Positions 45,939-57,030 of a stretch of DNA of 64,000 bases are shown in pieces. Every line of letters begins with the position of its first letter. Position 1 is the stretch's first letter. The DNA is from Thermothielavioides terrestris NRRL 8126 (taxonomy: Eukaryota; Ascomycota; Sordariomycetes; Sordariales; Chaetomiaceae), in the NCBI RefSeq assembly GCF_000226115.1, contig NC_016461.1, positions 310,001 through 374,000 on the forward strand. Reading direction: 5' to 3'. The translations under genes were made by a program, and so were the position numbers. The notes beneath the pieces are model-generated. The model did no database searches. It was not told the DNA's origin and saw nothing but the letters and a program-made list of their open reading frames with translations.

Positions 45939-46848
45939 TCAGTCCGCATTCCTCTTCGTCCACGGCTGCAGCCCCTCCAGCAGCCGCCGATGCACCTCGG
46001 CATTGCCAGACCGCCTCAACAGCTCCTCGAGCGCGCCAAGCCGCTCATAAAACAACAGCAGCCCACCCCACACAAAATCCGCATAGCTCACCTGCGCGCC
46101 CAAGAAGAACGGGCCACCCTCCTCCTCCAAAAGCGCCGTCACCTCCCTCAGTAGCGGCTCCACGGTGTCCCACACGCCCGCCTCCGGATTCGCCGCCTCG
46201 AACGCGTCCAGCTCCATCCCCACCAGCGCCGCGCGCGTCGCGCGGAAATACGCCGCGCTGACGTCCGCCAGCAGCAGCCGCGGCACGCGCGGCATGTAGA
46301 CCGGCCTCAGCGCGACCTGCAGGCGCGGCACGAGCGTCTGCAGCTTGGCCAGCGCCGGCGAGTCGAGGTGCGCTGGCGGGGAAGGGTGCAGGGCCTCGAT
46401 CTGATCGGCGATCGCGCGGCTCTCCATTGTGTAGCTACCGTCTGATAGCCGGATGGCGGGGAGGGTGTAGGGGGTTCCCTCCGGGTTGGGGGGCACGCTG
46501 AGGGGAGGGTTAGATGCATGGCGGAGGTGGGAAGTGGTGGGATGGGGGGAATTTACTGTGGCTCCAGGCGGCCCTTGATGTCGGGGTATTCAACCTGCGT
46601 TCGGGCTGTCAGAGAGTGCTTTGCCTTCCGGATGGGCTCGGGGACGGGGACGGAGGGGGCCAACCCATTCGGTCTTGTAGTCCAGGCCCTTGTAGTTGAG
46701 GAGCATCCGAGCTGCGTATTCTTGTTAGTTTACAAGCTCTTTCTGCTGTCTTGCGGATCTCGTACTTACTCTTCCACGGATTGAGCGACCAGCAGGTGCG
46801 TGGCTCCCGGGTCGGGATGTCAAGCAAGACGATCTGATCTGAGCTCAT
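45939..46848 (-). CDS. Glutathione S-transferase-like protein
   Basis: Four exons, complement(45939..46497, 46557..46594, 46665..46711, 46770..46848); introns 59, 70 and 58 nt, all GT-AG and in phase; 240 residues. The N-terminal ~95 residues form a thioredoxin-type GST domain: VLLDIP, then CWSLNPWKTRMLLNYKG with a Ser/Cys region like LigE-type GSTs, cis-Pro in YTLPAIRL, and the G-site TMES. The C-terminal domain is all-helical with YADFVWGGLLLFYERLG. GSTs of this kind conjugate or reduce with glutathione in the cytosol; the substrate is unknown. ATG 46848 is preceded by GCCACC, a strong context. Two exons are only 38 and 47 nt, so automated models could miss them. Confidence 0.86.
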
Positions 46849-48329
46849 GGTGGCAGTATGCGGGGAGACGCTGTGAGTGTGGAGTGCCGCTTTTTGATGA
46901 TGTGAGTGAAGATGTCGCGCTCGATCGAAAGACGGGCGAGAGGGGGATGAATTTAAATGTACCTGGACACGATACCCTCCGGTTCCTGGCGCCATTAGTC
47001 ATGCTTGACCGTCCCCGCCCGCCCTTGGCTTGACGCCGCAGTGGACCTGGGCGGAGTTCTTCCCTGAAGCAGGTCTTGGACAACCAATCAGCTATCATCT
47101 GTCGCGAGCTGTAACATCCGTGGACGGGCGGAACGAGCTATACATCCGTGGAAGGGCGGAACAAGACAACTCGACTCTTACAGCAGGCGCGGTGCCGTAC
47201 ACTATATCTGATGCGAGGGCGGAATATCTGTCGACTTATGAGATTCGAGAAACATAAACCTGCCGGTCAGAGCAATATGCGGCACCGGTGAGTCTAGAAA
47301 GGGTGCTGGGTGTTCCTTGTGTGGAAGGTAGGTCGACGGCTTGAGGCTGAACCATCTGGATCGCACCGGCCGTGCCCTGAAGGACGTTATGCCGCGCCGC
47401 AGGCTGGGGAACGCCCTGAGCCATTTGGCCCGCCCCAACCGCTCCACTCTTCAGGGGGGTTCCCTCCTTCAGTAAAAGAAGTGCGTCGGCTGCCTAGCAC
47501 CAGTGCTTATCCATGTGCCGAGCGGGTGCAAGCCATCGAGGCTCAGATGAGGGTAGGGAGGCGGCAATGTCAGCGACCGGGCCCGGATATGGACAGTCAG
47601 CAGCTTGGCTAGGACAGTCGGCAGAATGTTGGCAAGCGAAGCAGATACACGGGTCTGGAAGAGTGTTGGACCTGATGGAAGGACCGTTGTTGCCCTGCTG
47701 ACTCTGCGTAGATCAATGACTGCTGTCACGCCCGCAGGAAACGATGGCCGGATGGGTTTCTATTGGCTTGTTCCACAACACCCTCTGTGCGAGTGGTGGC
47801 AGGCCAGGAGCCCTAGCGCAGCCCAATGTGCCACCCCCGTAATGGTGGTCTAAGCAGGCACCTGATCACATTCTCCTGGGTTGAAAATGGTGGGTACAAT
47901 GAACCCCAGCATCATTCCTCGGTGGTGCGCCTGCAAAGATGTCCCCGCTGTCAGTGAGGAGCATTGGCACCTTAGCATCACCAATGGAGATCCCGAGGTC
48001 AAACACCATTCCCGTCTTTGCGGGATGCTTCAGTTGATGCCACGATGTGCTTCCGCGCGCTTGCGCCTGATCAATGAAGTGCTGGCTGCGAGTTGGCAAA
48101 GACGTTTTCCAGGTGATTTCGCAAAGCACAGCGTGGCAGCATCAAGGCCAACATTCTGTAATACCACTGGCCTCAGTGTAAGAACACATAACCGCGCCGC
48201 ATATCCCCAGACCTCACTCTCTAGATCACCACCGGTCAGACTCCAACGGCTGCTTAGACTTCACGGCAAGTGGCCCAGCAACCCCCAAGTGTTCAATCAG
48301 CCTCATCCTTGCCAGCGAACACGAGCACC
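46849..48329. other. Intergenic region (1.5 kb), GST / velvet-like gene
   Basis: Divergent promoter space. Contains a near-repeat GTGGACGGGCGGAAC / GTGGAAGGGCGGAAC (47121-47161). Overlapping short frames on both strands show no conserved motif. I see no gene. Confidence 0.45.
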
Positions 48330-48818
48330 ATGGCGGCGTGGACGCAAGAAGAGTGGGAGATGATGACAGAGGAGGAGAGAAATGAGCCAATTCCAATGTT
48401 CCGCGTTCGGCAAAACATGACAGGCCCGGTCTATCGAGGCCAGTGGCTATACCCATCAACGATCGCCCGTCTCGAGATTGACCCGAAAGACGCGGAGAAG
48501 GCAAGACGGCGATTGAGAAACAATCGGTTCATCGCCAGAGTTCAGCTTCTGACGGTCCCGGACGAGATTGATGGGACCGACGTCTTTCTCGCTGGGGACA
48601 AGGCTGCTCGGCCGACTCTGGGTCAGCATCCGATACCGCTGGAAGACGGCCAGCCTGCCCTATACTTAGACTTTGAGTTTGCGCACCTGATGGTGAACCG
48701 GACAGGGACCTTCAAGTTGCGAATCAATCTCTTCCGCGCTTCGAGTAACCACCAGAGCGAGAAGTTTGTCGCCTGGGCTGATGGGAGGACCTTCACCTGC
48801 TGGCCCTTGGTAGAGTGA
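48330..48818 (+). CDS. Small beta-rich protein, possible velvet-like fold
   Basis: ATG 48330 (context GCACCATGG) to TGA 48816-48818, 162 residues, no intron. The region before the ATG is open but begins with GTG. A conserved-looking core is FRVRQNM...IARLEI..., FIARVQLLTV, then PALYLDFEFAHLMVNRTGTFKLRINLF. The last part resembles the C-terminal half of a velvet domain, where a F-x-D/F-L-x-I/V-R-x-x-G-x-F/Y-x-L-R strand pair is typical. The DNA-binding N-terminal half is not evident. Related in layout to the neighbour at 49831. Function unknown; the velvet relation is a hypothesis. Confidence 0.6.
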   Translation: MAAWTQEEWEMMTEEERNEPIPMFRVRQNMTGPVYRGQWLYPSTIARLEIDPKDAEKARRRLRNNRFIARVQLLTVPDEIDGTDVFLAGDKAARPTLGQHPIPLEDGQPALYLDFEFAHLMVNRTGTFKLRINLFRASSNHQSEKFVAWADGRTFTCWPLVE

Positions 48819-49830
48819 AGTGGGCAAAATGGAGAGGGGAAGAAGAGATCGTGGTGCGTGACAGGTAGCTTGAGTGAAATCTGGCGAACGGACGGAGGCC
48901 CGGAGTGTTGGAGCGCGTGGATGCAGCTGCTGGCAGCTCGGTGGACTTTTCAAAGCAGAAACGCAGAAACTCAATAAATGCGATGTCTTTGATGGTTGAT
49001 TATGGCAATAGCCTTACAAGTGATTCGTGTGCTAGTCGCGGGACTGAGAGCCGGCGCCAAATCGTAGCACAGAGTCGCCAGCCAAATCTATCCTGGTTGC
49101 ATGACCCCAGAAAGAGCGTAGACAGCACTTCATGTTGCCTTGTGTCATCCTGCAGACTTCAATTCCATGGTTGTGGAGTTATGAAGCCTCTCCCTTGCTT
49201 GGATTGCCAACAGAAGCGGTAAAGCCGTCGATCAGTGAATGGGATCCAAGTCACTAAGACTTGCGTGGCTACGGTATGGAACAAGACTGCTTCTCTAGGC
49301 TATATTCGTGTCTTTTTAGCCTGCTGGAACTAGGAAGCAGTTGGAGGACACATCATTGTATGTGTTTTTGACCACTGCGCTGGTTGCCGTGCCACGTCCG
49401 CGAGACTGGCGACCTACAAGCTTTGTCTGCTCCCGCCATAATCTGGCACACAATGAATGCCTGCCGCTGTTTACTCAGTCACCTGCTGGCGCCCACAGTT
49501 TCCAGCTTGCTCCCTCCCCTGTTGTCGCGGTGGCACGGCTTTGACCATATATGCCACCTTAACCTCTTTGCATTAAAACGCAACGCCAAAGACAGCAAAG
49601 GGAGTGCTCTCTTTCTTTGTCTTCCGGTAGCACCACGATGTTGAAGCCGCTGGTGATCGCCTGAGGAACGCAGAATTTTAGCATATATATCCTGCTCAGC
49701 AGCCCTGTGCTTTCTCGCCTCGGTCCTTCGAGCCACACACACATCGACAACGAGCAAACCACGCAGAACATCACACCTAGGCAGGCACATCCAAACAAAC
49801 CATATCCCAGAAACCCGTCGAACCGCCAAC
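48819..49830. other. Intergenic region (1 kb)
   Basis: Between two same-strand small genes. A CA-repeat (CACACACACA, 49735-49745) lies in the probable 5' leader of the next gene. No gene supported. Confidence 0.45.
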
Positions 49831-50394
49831 ATGCCCGAGATATACGGCCTCCTGCTCAAGGAGCGACCCGGCAGGCAGATGCGGCCCAATCAAACGCTCA
49901 CCCCGCCGCTGCGAGTGCAGTTGAAGCTGGATAAAACCAACGAAATCTGGAGGCACTACTACAAGGACCGGGTGCGAGCGCGGGTCAAGCTGCAGACCTA
50001 CGGCAAGGCGCCGCACTTTCCCAAGGACAAGACGGAGCATCTGGCGGGGAACCGGAAGGTGATGGGGCAGAACTTCCAGCACCACGGCGAGACGCACCAG
50101 AGCGTCGAGTTCGTCTTCGACGACCTCGCCATCAAAGAGCCGGGCTACTACGAGCTGGTCGTCCAGCTGGAGCGCGAGCACAGCGACAAGACATGGAGCC
50201 CTGTCCCGCACAAGACGTTCTCGGGGGGGATTTACGTCAAGAAACCCAAAGACGGCAACAAGCATTTACGCCAGCTTCTTTTCTTCGGGCTACCGATTTC
50301 TCGCTTGATGGACGCCGGGTCCGCCGCTGGACATCGCCGCGGCAATTTTACTCCGGCAACAGAGGGACCTGGTGCTCCTAAGGGGACGCGATGA
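49831..50394 (+). CDS. Small beta-rich protein, possible velvet-like fold
   Basis: ATG 49831 (context GCCAACATGC) to TGA 50392-50394, 187 residues in one exon. The order PNQTLTPPLRVQLKLD, then RVRARVKLQTYG, then SVEFVFDDLAIKEPGYYELVVQLE, then TFSGGIYVKKP resembles the strand order of a velvet domain (Pro-Pro-x-V-x-L near the start, F-x-F-x-D-L-x-I-x-x-x-G-x-Y-x-L near the end). Residues after ~145 lose this character; a late intron or a divergent tail could explain it. It follows another protein of similar layout 1 kb upstream on the same strand, suggesting an old duplication. The velvet relation is a hypothesis to be tested by structure prediction. Confidence 0.6.
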   Translation: MPEIYGLLLKERPGRQMRPNQTLTPPLRVQLKLDKTNEIWRHYYKDRVRARVKLQTYGKAPHFPKDKTEHLAGNRKVMGQNFQHHGETHQSVEFVFDDLAIKEPGYYELVVQLEREHSDKTWSPVPHKTFSGGIYVKKPKDGNKHLRQLLFFGLPISRLMDAGSAAGHRRGNFTPATEGPGAPKGTR

Positions 50395-50792
50395 GGTAGG
50401 CTAGGGACAGGACGAGAAAGGGGCCGCGGGCGGCCGGGGAAAAAGGGGCACTATAGGTACTTGACCAGCAGGGCTGGGGTCTTCGTTTTCCGGGCTCGGA
50501 GACGCATAAAATGCGCTGCGTTACTTTCTTGAAGTTTGCAATGAATGAAACTGCGTTGCTTTTTTGAATTCAAATTCGCAAGTAATGAATCAACAGTCCC
50601 GGTTGACTAGCGTTCCTTTTGTGAGGCTAGCAGGCGTGAAAGGCGAAGCTCGATCACCGAGACTACTGGGAAGCTGATGGTCAATGGTATTTTGCGCTAT
50701 GAATGGCACAATTGATTAATTTGTATAAGCTATTCTATGTCTTTCCCCAAATCCCCCCTTCACCCACCGACTGCAGATGACCGCTGCCCAGC
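50395..50792. other. Intergenic region, convergent gene ends
   Basis: 398 bases with the 3' UTRs of two convergent genes. No ORF with features; mildly AT-rich near 50500-50720. Confidence 0.5.
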
Positions 50793-51948
50793 TCACCTGT
50801 CGCGGCCGAAGGTGAAGACGCCCTTGGGCTTGTTGTCCAGCACGGCCTCGATCTCCTCCATAATCTCGGGCGTCAGCTTGTCGATCAGGTCGAGGGCCTT
50901 CAGGTTGTCGACGACCTGCTCGACCTTGGTGGCGCCGAGGATGACGGTGCTGACGTTGGGGTTCTTGGCGGCCCAGGCCAGGGCGAGGTGGGTGACGGAG
51001 TGGCCGAGGCGCTCGGCGATGGCGGTCAGCTTCTTGACCTTCTCGATCTTGGCCTTGCCCTGCTCCGACTGCAGCTCCTTGATGGTGTTCGCGAAGAAGT
51101 CCTTGTTGTGGGCGAAGCGCGAGTCCTCGGGGATGCCGTTGTTGTACTTGCCCGTCAGAAGGCCGCTGGCCAGCGGGCTCCAGATGGTGGTGCCGTAGCC
51201 GTGCTGGCGGAACAGGGGCGCGTACTCGACCTCGAAGCGCTCGCGGTGCAGCGCGTTGTACTGCGGCTGCTCGACCACGGGCGCGATCAGGTTGTGCTTC
51301 TCGGCGAGCCCGATGGCCTCGGTGATCTGGGCCGCGCTCCACTCGGACGTGCCCCAGTAGTAGGCCAGGTTGAGGTTGCGGATCACCTGCGTGAAGCCCT
51401 CGACGATCTCGAGCATCGGCGTGGCCGGGTCCGGGCGGTGGGCGAACACGACGTCGACGTAGGGCGTCTGCAGCCGGGCGAGCGACGCCTTGAGCCCCTC
51501 GACAACGTGCTTGCGCGACAGGCCGCGCGTGTTGGGCTCCTTGCGGCCGGTGCCGAAGAAGATCTTGGTCGTGAGCACGTACTCGTCGCGCGGCCAGCCG
51601 AGCTCCTTCAGGGCCCGGCCCATCTCGATCTCGGACGCGCCGTTGGCGTACGTCTCGGCCGTGTCGAAGGTTTGCTGGTGAGGAGGGAAAAAAAGAGTTA
51701 AGTCAGATGGCCATCAAGACGGTAATCACTCGGCACTTGTCTCCTCGGGTCAAGCCGGGCGGACTTACAATGCCATGGTCCCAGGCGGTCTGCAGGATCT
51801 GCTTCACGATGTCTCCCTTCTGCGTGGCGCCGTAGGTGAGCCAGCCGCCGAGCGAGAAGAGCGAGACCTGGAGACCCGTGTTGCCCAGGTAGCGGAACTT
51901 CATGCCCTTGGGCTCGTAGGCCGTGGGAACAACTGAATTGGCAGACAT
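50793..51948 (-). CDS. Aldo/keto reductase, Kv channel beta-subunit type (AKR6-like)
   Basis: Two exons, complement(50793..51674, 51769..51948), a 94-nt intron starting GTAAGT and ending CCAG, phase 0; 353 residues, the usual length. The catalytic tetrad is in place: D64, Y69, K97 and H139, in [14 protein letters not shown] and VFAHRPD. The fold signatures [16 protein letters not shown] ([12 protein letters not shown]), [21 protein letters not shown] and [15 protein letters not shown] are typical of the AKR6/Kv-beta group of NADPH-dependent oxidoreductases. It acts in the cytosol on aldehydes or ketones; the natural substrate is unknown. Its TGA overlaps a possible splice donor (GACAG|GTGAGC), so a longer C-terminus through another exon is conceivable but not needed. 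Confidence 0.93.
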
Positions 51949-53740
51949 GGTCGGCGTGGGTTGCGTAGGAGCGCTCGATTATTGGCAGGGAGAAACGGCG
52001 TGCGAATGGAACGGGCGGGAGCAGCGTCGGCCGACAGAGAGCAGAGCCGTGGCGGGATGCGGCCTTTTATGTGACGCTGCTCGCCGTCGTGGAAGAGCTT
52101 GTCCGGTTCCAGGGGTGGGTCGAGTCCACCGCAATGGAAGGCCCATCGTTGCAAATATCCGCTGGCCGTGACGACATTTGGACGCTCATGCTCGCCGGAG
52201 TTAGGGGTTAGGAGAGTCAAGCTACGGTGATGGCGGGTCGAAAGTGGGGGCGACAAGGTGGTGGCGGGCAGCGTAGAGGAGCACACGATATCTCGTGTCG
52301 TCGTCGACGGGGGAAATTCGGCGTTTACTAATCCATTTCCAGGCAACTAGTGTGCTTCATCTTGCATGATGCTGGGATGGAAGATATGGATAAAAGAGCC
52401 CCCAGCTCATGCTATTGATACTGTCGATCGAATCGGCAGTTTTCTTGGCGTCCGGCTCGAACCGTGGTGCTCGCGATGCTTGAACTTTTCTAGCCCGTTC
52501 TACCCCGCCGATGTTTTGTGAGGAGGGGAAGCGGCCGGTGCGGGGTTCCCCGACAGCAATTTCCCTGCTCGGCTCCACAACTCCGGGACAGCAGCTCCCG
52601 CTTTTTTTTTTCTCCCTCGAGCAGTTCAGGCGCAACGGCATGAACCGACGAGGAGCCCACGAACTGCATACTCTGACAAATGCGCCTGCTAGGATACATG
52701 GGGTTGATGGACATTGAATGGCCTTGAGGTAGTGTAACGGTAAGCGCTGCGCGTCACCGGTATGACACACTGCCATCCTCAGCCGGCAGTCGTGTACACA
52801 CATGAACTTTAATCCGTGATGACTAATACAGCCATGTTTGCGATTCTCAAAAGCTGGGTTGAGCCTGGCGGGCTGCGCAGAGGCGCGGCAAATTCCAGGC
52901 TGCAGCGCCAACAATGTTCCTGATTCGTTTTCTCAACAGTCCACTCATCGCTTGCCTCAAGAGCAAGTTTGTAGGTGAGCGCGAAACCAGTCATGAGCTC
53001 ACAATGCACACGAACGTAACTTTACTGTGTAAGAATAACCGGTAAAATAACGACGGACTACCTCAGTAGTGAAGTCGCATCATGAGCCACACAGCCTGGT
53101 CCCGAACCGTGAGTTGCTCGCACACACTCATCGGGCACGCTCATCGCTCGTACAAAGAGGGTGTGACAAGGGATAAGCAGGCGCCGCAGTCTTACTGGAA
53201 GGCACAATTCCGCCTGAGTCAGAAGAGGGCCTGCTGGGCTTCCTGAGACACAGATACCTCTTTCTGTCAGCCACATGAGCGCTACGAAGCGGGAGAAAAG
53301 AGAACGGAATGGGGAGGGACGTTGGCGAGGTCTGGACGGACGGCGGTCATTCTCACCCCCGTCAGAACATCGACTATGGCACCTTGGAAGTGTTAGCATG
53401 CGGTTCCTCAGTATACGAATTCCTTGCAATGAAGGCATCGGAACGGGAATCTCAATCCGGAAACCTTGGTTAAAGCTTGGGGCGCGGTGGCAGAACGCGG
53501 GGCTGGGAGGCCATGACAAGTGGGAATAGCTTCACATCTTGGCATGATATTGATCGTCACAATGCTCACCGTTGCACTCGCAACCACAAAAACACAACCT
53601 GGAACGCCAAGTGAACGGAAAAAAAGATCAACGCCGTAGACCAGCAAAACGGATATGTACAAGTACAGGACACATATACAGAGGGTATCAGGTAGGCCCA
53701 ACCACCAAACCTCCTGAACGCCAAAAACGCCGCGTATTCC
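51949..53740. other. Intergenic region (1.8 kb) left of the 53741 gene
   Basis: Upstream region of the aldo/keto reductase plus the 3' side of the next minus-strand gene. An A-box-like TAGTGTAACGG occurs at 52732 but there is no partner B box, so I do not call a tRNA. A poly-T (CTTTTTTTTTT) lies at 52600. No gene supported. Confidence 0.45.
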
Positions 53741-54967
53741 CTAGCTGTCGACGGCCCATCTCCGACTCCTGGGTCTCGACCGAGCGACTTCTGGCGCCGG
53801 CTTCTGTATCCTCGTCGCCGGCTCCACCGGGCTCCTCCTCCTCCTCCTCCGCTGCACCGCCGGGCTGCACTCCCTCTCCCTCCGGGCGAGCCGCGAACGC
53901 TGCGCGTTCCGGGGATCGCGGTGGGCGGAGAGCACCTCGTCGAGGTCGCGCTCAGACAGCGGGTGCGGGCGGGAGGGCGAGAGGCTCCGGTATCGACGGT
54001 TGGGGGTGGCAGGTTTCGTGTCTTTCGTGTCTTCAAAGAGGGCGGCGGGCCGCGCCTCGGGTTGGGGGGTGGGGGTGAGGGTCTCGCAGTCCGAGACGTC
54101 CACTGAAGAAGAGGGGGGGAGCACGGCCGCTCCATCGCGGGAACCGGGCTGCTTCGCGGCAACAGTCTCATTGTCAACACCATCCGCGACCGTCTCGGGG
54201 ACAGTCGCGACTGCGGGTTGAGAATCAGTGCACCGCGAGGCAAGCTCACAATTACCAGGCGCATGCGACTCGGGCATGTCACAGCAGTCCGGCTCAGATT
54301 CTGAGAAAGAAAGCGTGCGAAAGGGCGTCGCGGGGCCGAAGCCGTCGAAGTGGTGAGGACCGTCGTCCTCGTCGATCGGCGAGGCAACCGACGAATCCGA
54401 GCACATGGTCATCGACCGGGGCGAGGGCGGCAGGAGCTGCTTGCGGTACGGTGCGTACTCCAACGGCTCATCTGTCATGACGGGGCTTTCAGCTTCGTCA
54501 AACAGCGTGCTGTGAGAGTCAGTGAGCGACCCGACACTGCTGCCCGCCTCCGAGGTCGACGCGGAATGCGCCGGCTTGTGCCACGGGTGGTCGGACGGTA
54601 GATACGACGCAAAGAGGCGGACGAGGGAATCGAGAGACCTGGTGCGGAACAGCTGCACCGCGTGCTGCCACTGCTCGGTGCCGATGAGGGTCGGGTTGGC
54701 GATGATCTCAAACGACGCAGACTCGAGCGTCTCGTTCAGCTCGCGGAGCCGCTGCTGCTTGCGGGCCTGGAGCAGGCGATGCAACTCGTCGACCGAGTCG
54801 GCTTGGTGCGAGATCTCGTAGACATCGTGGTGGAACGCCTCGGGGTCGAGGATCGGGGAGGGGACCGTGTTGTACCGGTCGTGGAGGGTATTGAAGAGGT
54901 CGTCTCTCTTTAAGCCAAATTTCCAGTACGGCCAGCTCCAACAGGGTTCCGTCCCCTCGTCGTCCAT
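53741..54967 (-). CDS. Hypothetical protein, acidic/Ser-rich with basic C-terminus
   Basis: Single exon, ATG 54967 to TAG 53741, 408 residues. The N-terminal ~130 residues look folded and probably conserved (CWSWPYWKFGLKRDDLFN, then several helices, including VDELHRLLQARKQQRLREL). Residues ~130-330 are acidic, Ser/Pro-rich and probably disordered. The C-terminal ~80 residues are Arg-rich with a run of six Arg (QRRRRRRSP), a plausible nuclear localisation signal. The middle could be phosphorylated at many SP/TP sites. I do not recognise a named family. Confidence 0.7.
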   Translation of the reverse strand: MDDEGTEPCWSWPYWKFGLKRDDLFNTLHDRYNTVPSPILDPEAFHHDVYEISHQADSVDELHRLLQARKQQRLRELNETLESASFEIIANPTLIGTEQWQHAVQLFRTRSLDSLVRLFASYLPSDHPWHKPAHSASTSEAGSSVGSLTDSHSTLFDEAESPVMTDEPLEYAPYRKQLLPPSPRSMTMCSDSSVASPIDEDDGPHHFDGFGPATPFRTLSFSESEPDCCDMPESHAPGNCELASRCTDSQPAVATVPETVADGVDNETVAAKQPGSRDGAAVLPPSSSVDVSDCETLTPTPQPEARPAALFEDTKDTKPATPNRRYRSLSPSRPHPLSERDLDEVLSAHRDPRNAQRSRLARRERECSPAVQRRRRRRSPVEPATRIQKPAPEVARSRPRSRRWAVDS

Positions 54968-57030
54968 TCTCTGGCAGCCGGCGGAGAGAGATAAGCGTGC
55001 GGGAGCGAGGGTTGGCTTAGGGCGGGGCGGTAGAGTAGTCCAAATTCGAGAACCGAAGAGACGTGATGTTTGCTGCGATCGGGTCGGGCGGCGAGACCTG
55101 CGTGGAGGTTCGAAGCCATCTAAGCGAGGGATATGGAGCGGTACATGGTGATGTATGGCTGTTGTGCGATTGGAGTGCAGCGGAAGACTGTTTGGGTCGC
55201 TTGCCTCTTTCAGAAGCGGGCTGGAGACGTCGATGAGTGAGAAGGTGAGGATGAAGGATGAGATGAGGGAGAGGGAGCGGAGCTTGTCGCAGAACCGGCG
55301 GGCGCGGAGGAGGACCAGGGTTTGGGGGGCGACAGAGTGTTGGAAGGAACCGGTCGCGGAATTGTTAGGCGTTCACAAAGGAGCAAGACAAAACCGTGTG
55401 GCATGCACAACTTCCGGATTGCCACGAGCTGGGCCAATCGCTTTGCGAGTCTGATGCAGAGAGGCCGACCACACCGCCGCATCCAGCCGCAGGTTGCATG
55501 CACTAGTGAGACTGCAGCCAATCATTACTCAGCCGGGTAATGCGGTATTTCCGTCCGTCCAATCAACGCAGGGAAGTTACCTGCAAGTCTGGGACCAGAG
55601 GTCGTAATCTTGGTCATGCTGCGCCTGCGACAAGAAAGAAGCCAGGGAGGTGGGAAGGGGAGGGAGTGATTCCATCCATGCCCGAATTGTGAATGCAAAG
55701 CCGCAGTTTTTGCCCAGCGCCCGCGCCCAACATCTGCGCACTGCAACCGGGCAACAAAGTTCGATCTTCAGCAATTTCGGATCCCGAGAGTCCTGGGTCA
55801 AAACGGGTTGAGGCGATGGCAAGAAAAAGAGGAAGTTACGGTTGCCGGCACTTTTACCTTCGCCGATAACCGGAACACTCGAATTCTTCTCCTTCGCTGC
55901 TGTCGGCCCGGCTCGTCGGACTCCGATTGCCCACCTGCCGTCGTCTCGTGATGACGCCAGCAGAGGAAGGGAGGGGGAGGGGGCGCCGCACAGAGGGATG
56001 GCGGGTGTGGGACTAAAACAGTTGTCCTTGGCCGTGCCGCTGCTGCGACACAGCATTTTGTGTCGACCTGTCCTCAGCCCCGACAGTCGGCCGAATGTGT
56101 CCCCGTCTCACCCAATCCTGCATTGTGTTTGTGAAGGCAGCACCTGCTTGGCCGAAAGAGAGGGAGAAGCGTTCGCCAGTTGGCGACGGCCCGGACAGGC
56201 CCGAAGGCGAGACAGCCCAGCTGGCAGCATCTCTTCCCTTCCTTCCCTTCGCCCCTGGGCCGCCCGTCAGCGAAGAAATCGAGCCACTCAAGCGCGCATC
56301 GCCCTGATCGCCCTGCCACTGGCTGGAAGGGAACGCAGGACACCATGGCCAGGAACCGAGTGGTTCGACATGGCAGCAGGGTCGCCCGGGGGTTCTTAAA
56401 TTCCGCACAGGGACGCTCCCCGGTGCACGCGACGCGACCACTGCTCAGCGCTGGTGACGACGGTTACGAGGACACCAAGTCACCTGCGCGGTTCAGGCGC
56501 TCGAAGTCGAACAAGGTGTGCCGCCGGGCACCTCGCTCAGCAGCGGCCATGACGGACCGCGGACCGCTGCCAGGCACCCGTTGCCTGTTTTCTTCTGAGG
56601 GCTTCGACGGGCTCTCTCCAATCATCTGCCTGCGGGTGAGGCTGATGCCCCATCAGCAAGGGTGGCTCTCCATCCCCCCAGCTCCCTCACCGGCGCCCAT
56701 CTGACTTGCGCTTCACTGGTCATTCTGCGACAGATGATGGCTCTTGACTGCTAAGACGAGGACGGGAATCGCCTCTCCCGCGTGCTCTTTTTCTTCTTAG
56801 CTGTCGCATTGTTTCCGTCGCCGCGCTATTTCCATTCATTTCTCCCTGTCTCGCACTCTTCTGTTGCCGCAGCGCGGGTGAGCCCCAGGCTGCCTCCCGT
56901 CATTCACGCCGTTGCTGGTTGAGACGTGTCCCGAAGTCCTCTCGCTGTCTTGCTGTTGTGAGGGCTGTTTGCCGCACATTTTGTTTTCTTTTGACCTCGT
57001 CCCGGGGGTGCTCCCTCGCTACGTGTGACT
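54968..57030. other. Divergent intergenic region (2.06 kb)
   Basis: Promoters of the 53741-54967 gene and the kinase. A plus-strand frame at 56180-56704 (174 codons) is low in conserved features and lies in what looks like the kinase leader. Pyrimidine-rich blocks (56780-56860) precede the kinase start. Confidence 0.45.

Noticed and set aside
52440..52475. B-box-like GGTTCGAGCC on the minus strand
   Set aside because: No matching A box or acceptor stem upstream.
52725..52800. Possible tRNA gene (A-box-like TAGTGTAACGG)
   Set aside because: No B box or T-arm at the right distance and no cloverleaf can be drawn.
56180..56704. Plus-strand frame of 174 codons upstream of the kinase
   Set aside because: Several overlapping frames on both strands, no domain, and position fits a leader/promoter.
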